From positions 388,401-452,400 of the forward strand of contig OY755175.1 of NCBI GenBank assembly GCA_963576735.1: a stretch of DNA of 64,000 nt. The letters are read 5' to 3'. The stretch comes from Bedellia somnulentella. Its lineage: Eukaryota > Arthropoda > Insecta > Lepidoptera > Bedelliidae. Under the pieces are notes generated by a model. That model was not told where the DNA came from and searched no databases. It worked only from the letters and a program-made list of their open reading frames with translations. Of the stretch, positions 42,977 through 54,996 are shown piece by piece; position 1 is the first letter of the stretch; each line of letters opens with the position of its first letter. The position numbers and the translations under genes are program-made.

Positions 42977-43010
42977 TATTTTTTAATGATTTGCCTCCTC
43001 CTTTTTATTT

Positions 43011-43270
43011 CATCACAAGGTCATGGTTTTTGCGCAGGCGCGATGCACATCAGAAAATTAAAACTATTTTTATTTATACATGATGTATTACAAATATAAA
43101 AACCCACAGTTACCCCACACACCAAAATGGATAGCACCATTCCGCGGGCCGACCGAACCGTTTAATTCCCACCGCTCGCGTGCGTCCCACCTATCAGTCG
43201 CGCTATCGCAGATCTGCTATCGCGTTTCAACACCACCATCGCACAGCTCTTTTACCGTGATATGTTCATT
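43011..43270. promoter_or_regulatory. GC-rich island with an NRF1/Ewg-type motif
   Basis: TGCGCAGGCGCG (43031-43042) fits YGCGCANGCGCR. It is followed by a CG-dense unique segment, 43135-43245. This could be a promoter or first exon of an unrecognised gene. No coding domain seen. Confidence 0.25.
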
Positions 43271-43539
43271 TAAGGAGTGTTTACTGTCCTAAATTAAAAA
43301 TGACCCAATAAAGTTGGTGGAACGGATTACTAAGATATAGCGGTTTGGGAATAACAGGGGTTAATTATAGAATGCTTATTGCATATACAGAGAATCTATG
43401 TTAATCGTAACGGTAGTAGATAAAGACTACGGAGTATCGAACAGATAATAAGATAGAATGGCTGACGATCGTCAGTATTCGACCGAAAAGACCACAACAA
43501 AACGTAAAACGTGCATTATTGTTTACTTCAGTCTTTAAT

Positions 43540-43781
43540 TTGCCGTGAAGTGCCGGCTTAGAATGTCGCTACCCCTTTCTACCCACGGGTGTCGTAAGAG
43601 GCGACTAAGGGTATCGGGGCTTTTTATTGGATTTTTGGGCGATGCGGTTGGAGACCCATTACCAAAAACCTTTATTTTTACCATCTTTTTCCCACTCAAC
43701 TTCCAAAAGTGGCTGAGGAATTTATAATTCCTTAGCTCTGGCTACCCCTTCTAGGGAAATACAGCCGTGAGTATATGTATG
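43540..43781 (+). mobile_element. SINE A reference copy, 13-bp target duplication
   Basis: TTCAGTCTTTAAT occurs at 43527-43539 and 43782-43794 and defines a 242-bp element. Head TTGCCGTGAAGTGCCGGC; then GGCGACTAAGGGTATCGG and GCGGTTGGAGACCC (loosely box B-like). The 3' end GGCTACCCCTTCTAGGG can fold: outer GGCTA with TAGCC in most copies, inner CCCT/AGGG. The tail is TATATGTATG. No ORF. A tRNA origin of the head is not evident. Confidence 0.96.
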
Positions 43782-44240
43782 TTCAGTCTTTAATAGAATA
43801 AGTGTCGTTGGGTTAGGTTTTTTTTACATTTATTTCATTTTCAAAAACGTAAATAAATAATGAAGGGTATCAAATTATTGTTTACGTATTTGGTTCACCA
43901 TGATCATTATTTTTAATTTTATTCCTCGTCAATTTCTCAAAGGTAATAATTGATTTGTAAGGGCTTACTTCCTTTACTTAAGAATAAAAACTATAAGTAA
44001 CCCTTACTTCCAAGCAAAATAAACGTTACAGCTTCCTTGGTTTACGTTTTAAACGCTTTAACAGAAAAAGATGGTTAAATATAGGATCATATATTTTTTT
44101 CCTAACCACATTGCGCTCTAATCACATAAAAATCGCACGATATCGCCTTCTGACTGCCATCTTTACCGTAATAGAGATGGGATGGGACAGCTAATCAATT
44201 CTATTATAAGAATTCTATTTTAAGTTAGTACGATATTTTT

Positions 44241-44482
44241 GCCGTGTAGTGTCGGTTTAGAATAGCACTACCCCATTTCTTCCAGTGGGTGTACGTAAGA
44301 GGCGACTAACGGTCTTGGAGCTTTTAAGGGATTTTTGGGCCATGCGGTTGCAGACCCATCACCAACAACCTTTGTTTTACCATCTTTTCCCCACTCAACT
44401 TTCCAAACGTGGCTAAGGAATTTTGAATTCCTTAGCTCTGGCTACCCCTTCTAGGGATTTACAGAAATGAGTATATGTATGT
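44241..44482 (+). mobile_element. SINE A, full length
   Basis: GCCGTGTAGTGTCGGTTTAG to ATGAGTATATGTATGTAG. The GCCGTGAG motif at the 3' hairpin has become GAAATGAG. Confidence 0.92.
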
Positions 44483-44730
44483 AGACTTTGATTTGCTTTT
44501 TCATGAGGTAATATAACAATTATACGTTCAGTAGGAAAACTTTTCTAGAAAAATAATTCGCCATTCTGTATGCAATAAAATGCGTCTTATAGATAGCAGC
44601 GATATGGAACTTGGCAACTATCGTGGAGTTCGTTATCGAAGCGCAATGTTGCAATTAAGCGTAATGAGATATACTTTTATTGTATTAGCATAACAAACTT
44701 ATAAAGCTTTAAATCATTTATTTGAATTTA

Positions 44731-44820
44731 TAGTTCCCCACTCATCTTTCGAAAAGTGGCCGAGCAATGTATTAATGCTTAGCTCTGGCTACCCCTTTGA
44801 GGGATTAAAAGCCGTGATTA
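44731..44820 (+). mobile_element. SINE A 3' fragment
   Basis: TTCCCCACTCATCTTTCG to GGGATTAAAAGCCGTGATTA; tail lost. Confidence 0.8.
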
Positions 44821-44850
44821 TTTTATATATAATTTCAAGATATTCAAATA

Positions 44851-45090
44851 CATACATACATAAATCCCTAAAAGGGGTAGCCAGAGCTTCAGAATTGGAA
44901 AATTTCTTTAGCTACTTTTGGAAGTGAAATGGGGAAAAGATTGTGAAATAAATGTTTTTGGTGATGGGTCTCCAACCGCATCGCCCAAAAATCCAATAAA
45001 AAGCCCCAATACCCTTAGTCGCCTCTTATGACACCCGTGGGTAGAAAGGGGTAGCGACATTCTAAGCCGGCACTACACGGCACGCACGGC
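44851..45090 (-). mobile_element. SINE A, full length with 11-bp target duplication
   Basis: ATATTCAAATA flanks it at 44840-44850 and 45091-45101. The CTCACGG of the 3' end is deleted (ACATACATAAATCCCTAAAA). The 5' end shows an extra CACGCACGGC. Confidence 0.92.
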
Positions 45091-45101
45091 ATATTCAAAT
45101 A

Positions 45102-45934
45102 TAATATCAAAATCATCTCACCATAATAACATACACAAGACTACGATGATTTTCTTTTGACTGCCAGCAATTCGATAAACGACCAGACCAACGAACATAA
45201 CTAAAAGCTCAAGTCCAGTAGAAAACATAAAAAATAAGTGGAGCCGCTGCGGTTATGGTCGGCACTCGGCACTCGCAGTGGAGCTGGATGCAGGTGTCCT
45301 AACAATACGTCGTTACAACTCATTATGCTGAAATATCCATCTTTCACTAGGTGCACACTGTGCGCTCCTATATGGTGCGAACTTGATATTAAATGACAAT
45401 CGATTAAATAGGAATTAGTTTTTTTTTCAAGAATCTCTTCGTATGTGCTGTAAATCTACTGGATTACAAATCAGGTTCATTCTTTTGGTTTTCATAGTTT
45501 TCTATACATTGATAATTTCTAAATTTGATCAAATAGTTAGAAATGTATTTTTTTTATTTTGTTTTACATAAACATAAATAAGATGATAAACTATGTTTGA
45601 TATTAACAAGCCTGAATCGTTGACCTTAACGGCTTGATATAATTTAATTACGCCATAGTAAGTTTTGTTACTACGTTACGTTACGGTTTAGTACGAGTTG
45701 AAATCCGCTTTTGAAAAATTTGTGGAGATAATATTGTGAAATAATGGATGGTATCCAGCCTCATCGCCTAATAATCTTTTAAAAACCTCCGTATCATTAG
45801 TCTCCTCTTTCTTTATTCCATACGCATTAGTTAAACCTACCTAAATCTTAAAATTCTCTTTAATTATTTTGTGATTCGGTTTGTAAACATTTATAAAACC
45901 ACTTACGTGATATGTTTGCCGACTATCTGATCTA
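45102..45934. other. Mostly unrecognised; decayed SINE A at 45710-45815
   Basis: 45240-45310 is GC-rich unique DNA. TTTGTGGAGATAATATTGTG to TCATTAGTCTCCTC at 45710-45815 is a heavily decayed minus-strand SINE A. Confidence 0.45.
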
Positions 45935-46228
45935 GAAACGTTTTACGAGGCCGTCTTCTACTAACAATCCCATCCACATTGGCTCTATATATCTCTTTCG
46001 CTACTTTATTTTCATCCATCCTCTCTAAGTGCCAAACCACCTCAACATTCCTTTTTCTATCTTGCATACTACGTCATCTTTCAAACCTACTCGTTTACGG
46101 ATCACACTACTTCTCACTCTATCACACAAACTTACATTACATATACTTCTGAGGGATCTCATTTCCACTGCATTATTTCTACTTTCATGCTTCTTCTGCC
46201 ATGCCCAACATTCACTACCATACATACA
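45935..46228 (-). pseudogene. LINE L1 internal fragment
   Basis: The minus strand reads MYGSECWAWQKKHESRNNAV, EMRSLRSICNVSLCDRVR and GLKDDVVCKIEKGMLRWFGT, then the ERM/ANVDGIV region in another frame. It corresponds to the region between RT and C-terminus of the copy at 27341-29932. Both ends are truncated. Confidence 0.85.
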
Positions 46229-46332
46229 TTTGTTGACTATTTTTTTATTTGTTTATTTTATTTATTTACATTGTTCTTGAAATCCCTCGAAAGACGATGG
46301 TCTACAATTCTGCATCTTGACTCAAAAAAGAC

Positions 46333-46995
46333 TCAAACGTTTACGCCGAATATCCCCGAAGGGGATAGCAGAGGTACTTATACTTCTGAACATCACGTGA
46401 CATTGTCACCAGTTGTTCAGAGTGCCCACAATTTGCTTCAACAGTGTACTCACGTGATACAGGGCAGGTCTATCAATGTTTTGAACAAATACACTGTCAC
46501 ATGATTTTAAGTTTCGACAGTCCCCTCGATTTCCTGGGATGCCATCATCAGATCCTGGTCTCATGGTACTTTCTCGGTAACAATAACATAACCAAAGAAA
46601 TGTTTAGTGAACCTGTACTTCTCTTCGTAAAAGCTACGCAAAGGAGTATAAATCTATATTATATTAATGATGAAAGGACTATTTTCTAACTCCAAGTGAG
46701 TGAGGACCTATACCTTCTATCATCTGCTCAGCACCATAACATTATGATTTCCAGAAGCAAATGCCAATATAACTTCAGAAAATATGTAAAACGCGGTACA
46801 TGTGCCTATAAAATTTGAGGGTTCCCCTCGATTTCACCAAGATCCCATTATCAGACCCTAATATCCTCATCATGGTACCATTCCGGGAGAATCTTATTTC
46901 TAAAAAAATATATATGTCGCAGTAATCGGCGAACAAACATAAAAACAGAATATACGGTCGAATTCAGAACACTCCTTCTTAAAGTCGGTTAAAAA
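46333..46995 (-). mobile_element. Element G, most complete copy (~660 bp)
   Basis: On the minus strand it starts AACCGACTTTAAGAAGGAG (46995) and has CGCGTTTTACATATTTTC and TACCGAGAAAGTACCATGAG. It ends with a SINE B-like 3' part (46333-46500: hairpins, then AACCCC-type hairpin, CGTAAACGTTTGAGTC). Module F is absent. No ORF of note. Confidence 0.8.
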
Positions 46996-47480
46996 AAAAC
47001 ATATAAATATTAGCGATAGTCTATAGGCATACCTTCCCTATCTATGTAATTAAAATTTCTAACAAAAACTCATGATATCATTACTAATAGAATGCACAGA
47101 ATAACAGCCAGCTCGCAGCACAATCCACCGCGCGCAGTACACAAATCGTTTGTTATTCGTGCAGGTTGAGCGGCGGCGTGCTTACAAATGCTAAACGTCG
47201 GTTATCGCAGCATCTCCAAGTCTCCCCGGGACCTGGAATCCTAAACTGCTGGATAATACAGCTGGAAATTCTGCTGACGCACATCATACTCAGCGGATTT
47301 GAAATTTGAAATGCGTTCGATTATCAATGCATTTTATTTCCGACAGATTTTTGAAGTTTGCATAATAGTAGGCGTTTTTCTTTGCATATTTTCTGCAGGT
47401 TTTTCAGTTAGGTGCTCAAGGCAAAGTTTATTCTTATGTATTGTAACTTAAGGCATATTTTTTTTCTTATTAAAAAATTG
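46996..47480. other. No recognised repeat; GC-richer segment 47095-47300
   Basis: The middle part (GCGCGCAGTACAC, GAGCGGCGGCGTGC, TCTCCCCGGGACCTGG) looks unique and less AT-rich. It could be exonic or regulatory, but no protein or motif supports it. Confidence 0.35.
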
Positions 47481-47487
47481 GACAAGC

Positions 47488-47600
47488 GTTGGACAAAATG
47501 TACAGAGCTCAAGGGAGACTACGTTCAAAAATAAAATTTCTTTTTTATCAAAAAATCTGTGTTTTATTTCAAAAGTAACGGACTTATTGACTAGCCCTCG
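47488..47600 (+). pseudogene. 3' end of a second mariner-type element
   Basis: The plus strand reads RWTKCTELKGDYVQK, stop, matching the usual mariner C-terminus (RW..C....GDYVEK). It ends GACTAGCCCTCGTA, a typical mariner 3' terminus. The rest of the element is absent. Confidence 0.7.
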
Positions 47601-47813
47601 TACTGTGCATACTTGTTTACATCAATCTTGTTTTATTTCAAGTGTATAGATTATGCATGTATGTATGTATAAATGAGTTTGCTAATTCGTACAATGATCT
47701 TTTTATCCATGCAGCTTCAGATATTTATCGGTAGGTATAAGTTAATATATGTCTATTCCTGTGTTTAAATATAAATCTAAATAAAAATTATATAAAATAA
47801 ACATACGATTTGA

Positions 47814-47901
47814 CAAAAACATAAACGTTCACGCCGAATATCCCCGAAGGGGTTGGCAGAGGTACTAATACTTCTGAACATCACGATACGATATACGATA
47901 T
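47814..47901 (-). mobile_element. SINE B 3' fragment with 11-bp target duplication
   Basis: AACGTTCACGCCGAATATCC, CCGAAGGGGTTGGCAGAGG to GAACATCACG only. ATACGATTTGA at 47803-47813 and 47902-47912. Confidence 0.88.
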
Positions 47902-47912
47902 ATACGATTTGA

Positions 47913-49385
47913 GTAAAGTTAAATACTCCAAATCCCAATGAGTTTTCGAATGTAAGATAGGAGAATAATCCCAATGATTCTTGTAGTAGTAGTCAAGTTT
48001 GTTGGTTTTTTGCTGATAATATTGGATATGAATGATTCCGAGCTGTTTTACTAATTGAAATGAATTTAAAAGTTGTGATAATAATGGCTGGTACATAAAA
48101 TAAAAAAGGAAATGTATCATTTTTGTCATTTGAAACGTTCAGATTGATTATAACTATAAAGGGACATGCAAATAAATTTTTATGATTGGTTGCTTATAAA
48201 TTTTTTTTTTATTAATTTGTCAATTTTGACATGTTTGGATTAAAAAGTTTGATGTTCCTTTATTTAATTTGGATTTTATAATTAGACTAATTTTATCTAC
48301 TAACACTTGAATAATTCCTTTTTGTAATTTTGTGTTAATGATATTGCATCGCATAGCGTTTATTTACAAGAAACAAGAATAAACGCGGTGGTAGGCTTTT
48401 TTACAATCGTTCTCCTTGTTTTCTGTGAAAATATTATATTGTTTTAACTTCATTAACACATAATCAATAATAACACAGTCAAAATATTACAGTTTGCTAC
48501 TACATATTCAACAGAGTGTATACAATCGGCAATTATATTATACCGATTTAAATTTATTAAATGTCAACTTATTCATACCGTCACTAATAGTATTAAATGA
48601 TTTGAAAGACATCATCTAATAACAATGTTGCGGACCATTATTTACATTCATTGTACCTATTTTTTTGCAAGTTTAAATCCAGGCACAAACATCATATTAG
48701 CCCTTATTTTTATGTCTCTATCTATATCGAGGGACTTGATCTCACCGTTAATAGCGATTATTTGGCGAAACTCCATCACGCTGGCTAAGTGCAGTTTAGA
48801 GGACTCATGACTATTACACTAACAAAAATGTGTAAAGGTTTTTGTCAAGACAGCTTAAACTGAAATTTTATAATACCAAAGAACCACTATTCATCTTATA
48901 GTGAAATTTCACTATTATTATCGCATTCCACAAACACACTAAATAAAAAAAACCATTAGTATTTTATCAAAACAATCAAATTTTCAATATTAATCCATGT
49001 CAATTTTACCATTATTATGTCATTATTACCAATAGAGAACCATCTTTAAAACCATTGTACACATTTAAGATAGAGTACTTCCGAGTAAGTGATGTAAACG
49101 CAGGATTACGTTAGAGGCTGCAGTGTTCCACCCTCAGTTAAGAATCAATTAACCTGTCGTCAGCTTGCCGCCACGTTGTCACCCACCGAGCCTCCTCCGC
49201 CGCCGTTTACCAACTTAACTCCCATCATATTTTCCCCTCTTCATGAGCTTTTTTAGGGTTATATATTTTTAAAATATTTTTAATGGAACGAGAAATAAAA
49301 TGAATTGTTTTACCTGAAAACAAGTCACTACATTTTTGCCTGCGTATGCCACAACTCAATGTTATTTTATCATATCATTACATAT
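47913..49385. other. No recognised gene or repeat (1.5 kb)
   Basis: AT-rich. A C-rich patch, 49135-49215 (GAGCCTCCTCCGCCGCCG), is the only compositional feature. Confidence 0.45.
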
Positions 49386-49387
49386 AA

Positions 49388-49719
49388 TAAACATACATAA
49401 ACGAGGTACTAATACTTCTGAACAACACGTGACTTTGTCACCTGGTGTTCAGAGTACCCACGTTTTGCATTGACAGTGTACTCACGTGATAGGGTGCAGG
49501 CCCATCGCCGTTTTTGTACGAAAACACTGTCACATGACTAAGTACAACTCAGCCATGTGGGTTTCCTCACGATGTTTTCCCTCACCGTTAACAACCATGA
49601 TAAATTAACCACACATATGTCTTTAGAAAAGACAAATTGGTGTAGGCCCGACCCAGGATTTGAACACTAGTCGTTTGCACGATAACCGAGTGTTCTACCC
49701 ACTGGGCTATCACTACATG
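49388..49719 (-). mobile_element. SINE B lacking the 3' hairpin
   Basis: Head (minus: GATAGCCCAGTGGGTAG, then GTTCAAATCCTGGGTC), both body hairpins present. ACATAAACG joins directly to AGGTACTAATAC, so ~32 bases with the 3' hairpin are deleted. Confidence 0.92.
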
Positions 49720-49916
49720 CAAGATATGTTTGAAAATAAAGGTTGGAAGACACAAATATGTTTTATGTAAGTTCAATTAGTCCTTAGTTTTGAAACTGTT
49801 AGCTTAAATACTTGTTACATCAAAAGCTCTGATATTTTTCATTCTACATACCAGAAGTGATATGAAATAACTTTTAATTAATTTTCCCTAAAAACATTAG
49901 CTTCCCGGTGTGAGAC

Positions 49917-50112
49917 GAGCTAGTCAACTCGTCAACCCTACCGCATCCGCTCTCCTCAGTTGGCGGCGAAATTGCACAAATTCATTCTCCTTATGAATAA
50001 TATAAATTCTTGTCTCGTTTTTGGCGCGTGAAAAATAAAAGAAACGCCCAATTCCACTTGAAAGAAATTCACCTTTGCCGTGAGACATTACTCTCTTGCT
50101 ACGAGCAGCCAT
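49917..50112 (-). other. Short ORF with good start context, unknown
   Basis: AACAAATGG context at 50112, then MAARSKRVMSHGKGEFLSSG and a basic C-terminus, stop near 49924. 62 codons with GC-richer codons than the surroundings. No family recognised; chance cannot be excluded. Confidence 0.2.
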
Positions 50113-50444
50113 TTGTTTTCACCTTCTTCTTTTCTTTTTAATGATGAGAGTTAATAAACATTTTGTTGATAATTAAGGAATAGACATTTCTTTGTCTCTT
50201 TAATTATAACGAATGTAAATTGCTTACTACTTTGTGTTTCGTTGGGATTAAATTTCCTTTTTCTTCGACTAAAGTAATTTCGTTTATATATTTAGTAATA
50301 TTACTTTTACCTTTAAACGTATACAGCAGTGTTAAATTGCAAATGCCAAAAAATTTTGAGTTGAAAGTAGAAGAACTTATTTTGATTTTGTGACAAAGAT
50401 TTAGGCGATTTTTCCAATACCCATTCTAGTGATATAATACAACT

Positions 50445-50530
50445 CAACTCAAACTCAAACGCTCACTCGGTATATCCTCGAAAGGGTTGGCAGAGGTACT
50501 AATACTTCGAAGTGACAATGTCACGTGATG
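50445..50530 (-). mobile_element. SINE B 3' fragment (old tail type)
   Basis: CAAACTCAAACGCTCACTCG, ATCCTCGAAAGGGTTGGC, GACAATGTCACGTGATG. Confidence 0.75.
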
Positions 50531-50695
50531 AGATAAACAGCTGACTTAGGGACTTGGGGCTTATCAAGGGAATCTTGGTTGATGCTTGCTTCTTCTTTGC
50601 CTTACTCAACTTTCGGAAATGGCTGAGGGATTACTAATTCTGAATAGCCACTTTTTGGCATTTATAGCCGTGAGTATATGCCTGTATGTAAGACC
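50531..50695 (+). mobile_element. Decayed SINE A
   Basis: CTGACTTAGGGACTTGGGGC, AATGGCTGAGGGATTACTAA and TTTATAGCCGTGAGTATATG. Confidence 0.75.
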
Positions 50696-50734
50696 GATAA
50701 GTTTGGAATCATTGTGCCATTATTTCATTGTCAC

Positions 50735-50813
50735 TGCCCAGTTTATAGAAGGCCTACCCACACTGCGGTGTCTAATAGGTAGCCTTCACTCCCGAGTTTT
50801 CGAGCACTAACAA
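50735..50813 (-). pseudogene. LINE L2 C-terminal scrap
   Basis: AGAAGGCCTACCCACACTGC and TTTTCGAGCACTAACAAC align with the GRP..SVG segment of L2 (compare 37950-38010). Confidence 0.5.
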
Positions 50814-52024
50814 CTTTGAAACAAACACTTAAAGTTATATTATTTCAGTATTACAGATATTATTTTTGTTGAAACATTATTCAAAAGTTGGATCTATTTA
50901 CTATTCATTAAGACAACTGAAACTTGATATAGAATTATCTAAGTCAGAGAAACTTTGAGAAGGAACTCAATTTATTGGTTCAGAATCGGCAAATTATAAT
51001 AACTCAGATGTCGAAACGAGCTTTCGGTAATTTCACAAGTTTTGCCATCTCTTACAATTGGAGCGCGTACTGTGAGATCTGTTGGGAAACTGTTGTTGGC
51101 GTTAGTTTAAATTTTAATATAAAGGTCTTTTACAGAATAATCAAGTATTTCAGATTTAAAATCGTTTATGCTAAAAGTCAAACTAGGGTGAAACATAAAT
51201 CAAAGTTAATGAAAATAACCCTGCTTCTGAAGAAGTCGGGTAAAATAAACACATTCCGCCCAAAAACTAGTTTCGATATTTCTGAGAAACATCCTAGTAA
51301 TATTTATACACTTCTACGGTAAAAGATCTAGAAATATTATTCTAAGCCAGTGAGTACTATCCTCCCTTTAACAATCAATTGCGTTTGACTCGTAGTAGTT
51401 CCGCGAAACGAAGGACCTCCGCCCCGGGCTATCGAGTGTCTACCCTTCGATTCAGAAAGTTCTCCAGTTCCATCTAAACACGGGAAATTGTGACTGCGAC
51501 GTATTTGAGATCAAACGACCGATGTTTGAACATATCATATAAATAATTTACTGATATTTCAGCAATACTTTTGTAATATAATATTACCTATTTAACCAAA
51601 AAAACCACGCAATTCATGCTTAGCCTGAATTTAGTTGGTTGGTATACAAATATAGTTAGCTAGAATTCGAAAAGAATACAAAATAACTTTAATTTCAGAA
51701 ACACGTTGACATAAAATACATAGAAGACTTAAAGAAAAGTCATCTGCAGATTGTTAGAACAATTCAAAGCGATCCATAGTTTCTTCCAATCCCAACCAAA
51801 ATTGATTTCACGTGAGTAACAAGTCAGCAAGAGTAGTTGTGAAGGTAGTAAGTATTCATAATTTTATAGTACTGTAAAATTATAAATAACATCTCAGTCT
51901 TCCCGTGACCATGATAACTGAAAAGTTTTCAAAACGTCAGGGTCTAAAAACCATGTAGTAACAGTTGTTTTAATTGTAATATGCAATGGTGAAAGTCTTA
52001 TAAAATACTAAGTAAATAAGTTAT
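50814..52024. other. No recognised gene; dispersed repeat at 51959-52015
   Basis: A 115-codon ORF (50975-51322) has no recognisable domain. AGTTGTTTTAATTGTAAT followed by GTGAAAGTCTTATAAAATAC (51962-52013) recurs at 31340-31395. Confidence 0.4.
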
Positions 52025-52245
52025 TCATCATCAGCCCACACTCGTCCACTGCTGGACATAGGCATCTCCCATGGCGCGCCACCTCTTCCTATCCTCGGCC
52101 AGCCTCATCCAACCACTCCCGGCCACCTGCTTTAGGTCGTCGGTCCAGCGGGCTGGAGGGCGCCCCACACTGCGTCTGCCAGTGCTTGGCACTCAACAAC
52201 TCGTCTTCCCCAGCGGTTATCGGTTCTTCGGCAGATGTGACCTGT
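52025..52245 (-). pseudogene. L2-type LINE C-terminus
   Basis: The minus strand shows GRPPARWTDDLKQVAG and WMRLAEDRKRWR-like coding in the region of GGGCGCCCCACACTGCG, and ends in CCAGCAGTGGACGAGTG with a GAT-rich tail. More GC-rich than the other L2 fragments, so probably a different or younger subfamily. Confidence 0.75.
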
Positions 52246-53128
52246 TATTAATCAACAAAAACCTAAATTAAAGCTAAAATCTGTTTGTTTCAAGAAAACT
52301 TTACTGATACTTAGGCTTTCCGTAACCGCAAACACGACTAAAACAATTAAGAGAAAAACCGAATATTGTCAAAGTTGTCTGGTTTATCAATTTGTTATCG
52401 CAATCGTAAGAAGCATGGAGTCGTCACCCGTCATTATTTGGGGGCAGATCGCAAACTAATTTACCAAGTTGTTCAGATAGATCAGTCCGACTTTGTAAAC
52501 GAACATAGTTTCGAGAGCTCCGCAGTTTCTATGGAACACAACTCGGCCGAAATCGGTGAACTTCGGCAAAGTTCGGCTAAATCCGATGAAGTTGCCATGG
52601 AGTTGAGATTTTGTCTTGGAAACTTGGTTTGTTCTGAACTTGGATCGAGATCTAATTTTGTTTGCTTCAGATGGAGGACGAGCTCTTCAACTAAATGACC
52701 AATTGACAATATAATTAACGAACTATATTCCTAGACAAACACATGGTTACAACTGTGTGTAGAAGTAATCGAATCTGTTCCTTTCCTAAATAAGTCCAAT
52801 ATTGGCGTAATGTGAGCTTTATTCAATCTTTTCTAACAAAGTCAAGTTAAAGACACAAATATGTTTTAATTTTATTATTTTGAATGGAACTATAACTCCC
52901 TCAGTCTGACCATAAATGATAAGGAAATCCTATACTATTCGTGTGTAGTTAAAAAAGATACAAAGAGCTGTTTCGGATGAAAAATATTGGTGACGCAATT
53001 AAGCCCTAGACAAGGCGGTGCAGGCTTTCTACTAAATGTATTGTTTTGTGTGTTTGATGAAGGTTACTAATAAGGAACGTTTATTCAACTAAGTGAATCG
53101 AGCACCTTGTTATTTATTATCAATATAC
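52246..53128. other. No recognised gene or repeat
   Basis: A 110-codon plus ORF (52366-52698) overlaps an equally open minus frame and shows no domain. Confidence 0.4.
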
Positions 53129-53140
53129 GTAACTTTTATT

Positions 53141-53369
53141 GCTGTGTAGTGTCGGCTTAGAATAGCACTACCCCATTTCTTTCGGTGGGTGTACGTAAGA
53201 GGTGACTAACGGCTTTGGGGCTTTTGAGGGAATTTTGGGCGATGGGGTTGGAGACCCATCACCAACAACCTTTATTTCACCATCTTTTCCCCACACAACT
53301 TCCAAAAGTGGCTGAGGAATTTCTGATTCCTTAGCTCTGGCTAAACCTTCCAGGGATTAATAGCCGTGA

Positions 53370-53457
<88 letters not shown>

Positions 53458-53461
53458 GTAT
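53141..53461 (+). mobile_element. SINE A with tail expanded to a long (TA)n
   Basis: GTAACTTTTATT flanks it at 53129-53140 and 53462-53473. The body (GCTGTGTAGTG ... GCCGTGAG) is followed by about 90 bp of TA repeats (53369-53459) before a last TATGTATG. The microsatellite therefore grew within the SINE tail after insertion. Confidence 0.95.
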
Positions 53462-53473
53462 GTAACTTTTATT

Positions 53474-54252
53474 TGAGTTTTATATCTTGTCTTTATTATT
53501 TCTCTATATAGATAACAATATATTAAAAAGAAACAGGTAACAAAGTATTGACATGGCAACTAAAATGAAACTCGTAAACAAATTAAAAGCATTAATAAGC
53601 GTTAGTTATTTGTTTCCGTTCTCGTCTTTAAACCTCTACACTGTTGTATTTTAATTAAGGCTCGAAATGGACGATTATGAATTACACTCACACTGAAACG
53701 GCCGTGGAAAAATTTCAAAGTTATTTTTAATTAAAATTTCATAACTTTGTTCTGTTCACAGTTGTTTAGATATTTATACGCGGAGAGACGTTATTTAAAT
53801 TTGATACGATACAAGTTATAGGCTCGGTTTTATTTCATCGATGTTGTTGTGGAATTTGGAAGTTATATCGGTGTAACTCCGATTTTGTTGATTTTCATTA
53901 CAGTTTTATTACGTTATCGTACAACTTTTTGCCACGTACTTTTTAACGCTTTGATACCATACATATATGTAGCTTGAATTTCATAGCATACATTGCAGTA
54001 GGGAGACATATAAGTTCAGTTAAAAAAGCACAGCCTTAAATTGAGGAACATCTAAGTTCTATGTCCGTACTTTCTGCATTTTTCTCAGTTGGCTTAGTTT
54101 ATGAATAATGTAGCAATACGTATCCCTAAAAAAATGTGTCATACCTTTTAAAGTTTTAAGTGGGTACATTTTTAGAATAATAGTGGTCCCTGGGCCATTG
54201 TTGCGTAAAATATACATACCTACGTAGCAAGTTTTTTTAATTAGGAATTCAT
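53474..54252. other. No recognised gene or repeat
   Basis: AT-rich spacer. Confidence 0.4.
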
Positions 54253-54498
54253 TGCCGTGTAGTGCCGGCTTAGAATATCACTACCCCTTTCTACCCGAGG
54301 GTGTCGTATGAGGCGACTAAGGGTGTGGGGCTTTTAAGGTGTTTTGGGCGATGCGGTTGGAGACCCATCATCAACGATAATTTATTTTTACCATCTTCTC
54401 CCCTATTAACTTCCAAATGCGGCTGAAGAGTTTCTAGCTCTGAAGCTCTGGCTACCCCTTTATGGGATTCACGGCCGTGAGTATATGTATGTATGTAT
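54253..54498 (+). mobile_element. SINE A (GAAGCTCTGG subfamily), 8-bp target duplication
   Basis: GAATTCAT at 54245-54252 and 54499-54506. TTCTAGCTCTGAAGCTCTGG and ACGGCCGTGAGTATATG are diagnostic of this subfamily. Confidence 0.94.
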
Positions 54499-54519
54499 GA
54501 ATTCATCACCTTTTTCCGG

Positions 54520-54738
54520 AAAATTATTTATTATTTATTTATTATACAAGGATCATCAACAGCAACACATATTATATAGTAAGTTAAAACAGTAGGTACA
54601 GTAAATAAGGCCAATAACAGATGATCACAAGTTAAAATAAGATACACACACAATTAATGCAAAATAAAAATAATGATATAATAAACTAAACTACCTAAAG
54701 ACAAAATGAATAACAACAGAAAAAGAAAAAAATACATT
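54520..54738 (-). mobile_element. LINE 3' UTR/tail
   Basis: Minus strand: AT-rich UTR ending AATAAATAAATAATAAATAA. Layout like the 3' ends at 30640 and 62222. Confidence 0.45.
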
Positions 54739-54746
54739 TGTAAATA

Positions 54747-54996
54747 CTTACATACATACATATACTCACGGCTATATTTCCCTAGAAGGGGTAGCCAGAG
54801 CTAAGAAATTATAAATTTCTCAGCCACTTTTGGAAGTTGAGTGGGGAGAAGATGGTAAAAATAAAGGTTTTTGGTGATGGGTCTCCAACCGCATCGCCCA
54901 AAAATCCAATAAAAAACCCCGATACCCTTAGTCGCCCCTTACAACACCCGTAAGTAGAAAGGTGTAGCGACATTCTAAGCCGGCACTAAGCGGCAA
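54747..54996 (-). mobile_element. SINE A, full length with 8-bp target duplication
   Basis: TGTAAATA at 54739-54746 and 54999-55006; complete body to CGGCACTAAGCGGC. A decayed second SINE A scrap follows at 55016-55120 and a SINE B 3' scrap at 55155-55220. Confidence 0.93.

Noticed and set aside
50975..51322. 115-codon plus-strand ORF
   Set aside because: No domain, poor codon structure, AT-rich; consistent with chance.
52366..52709. Overlapping sense/antisense ORFs of 110 and 75 codons
   Set aside because: Neither has a recognisable domain or supporting start context.
53341..53559. 72-residue Tyr/Ile repeat ORF
   Set aside because: Translation of the (TA)n microsatellite.
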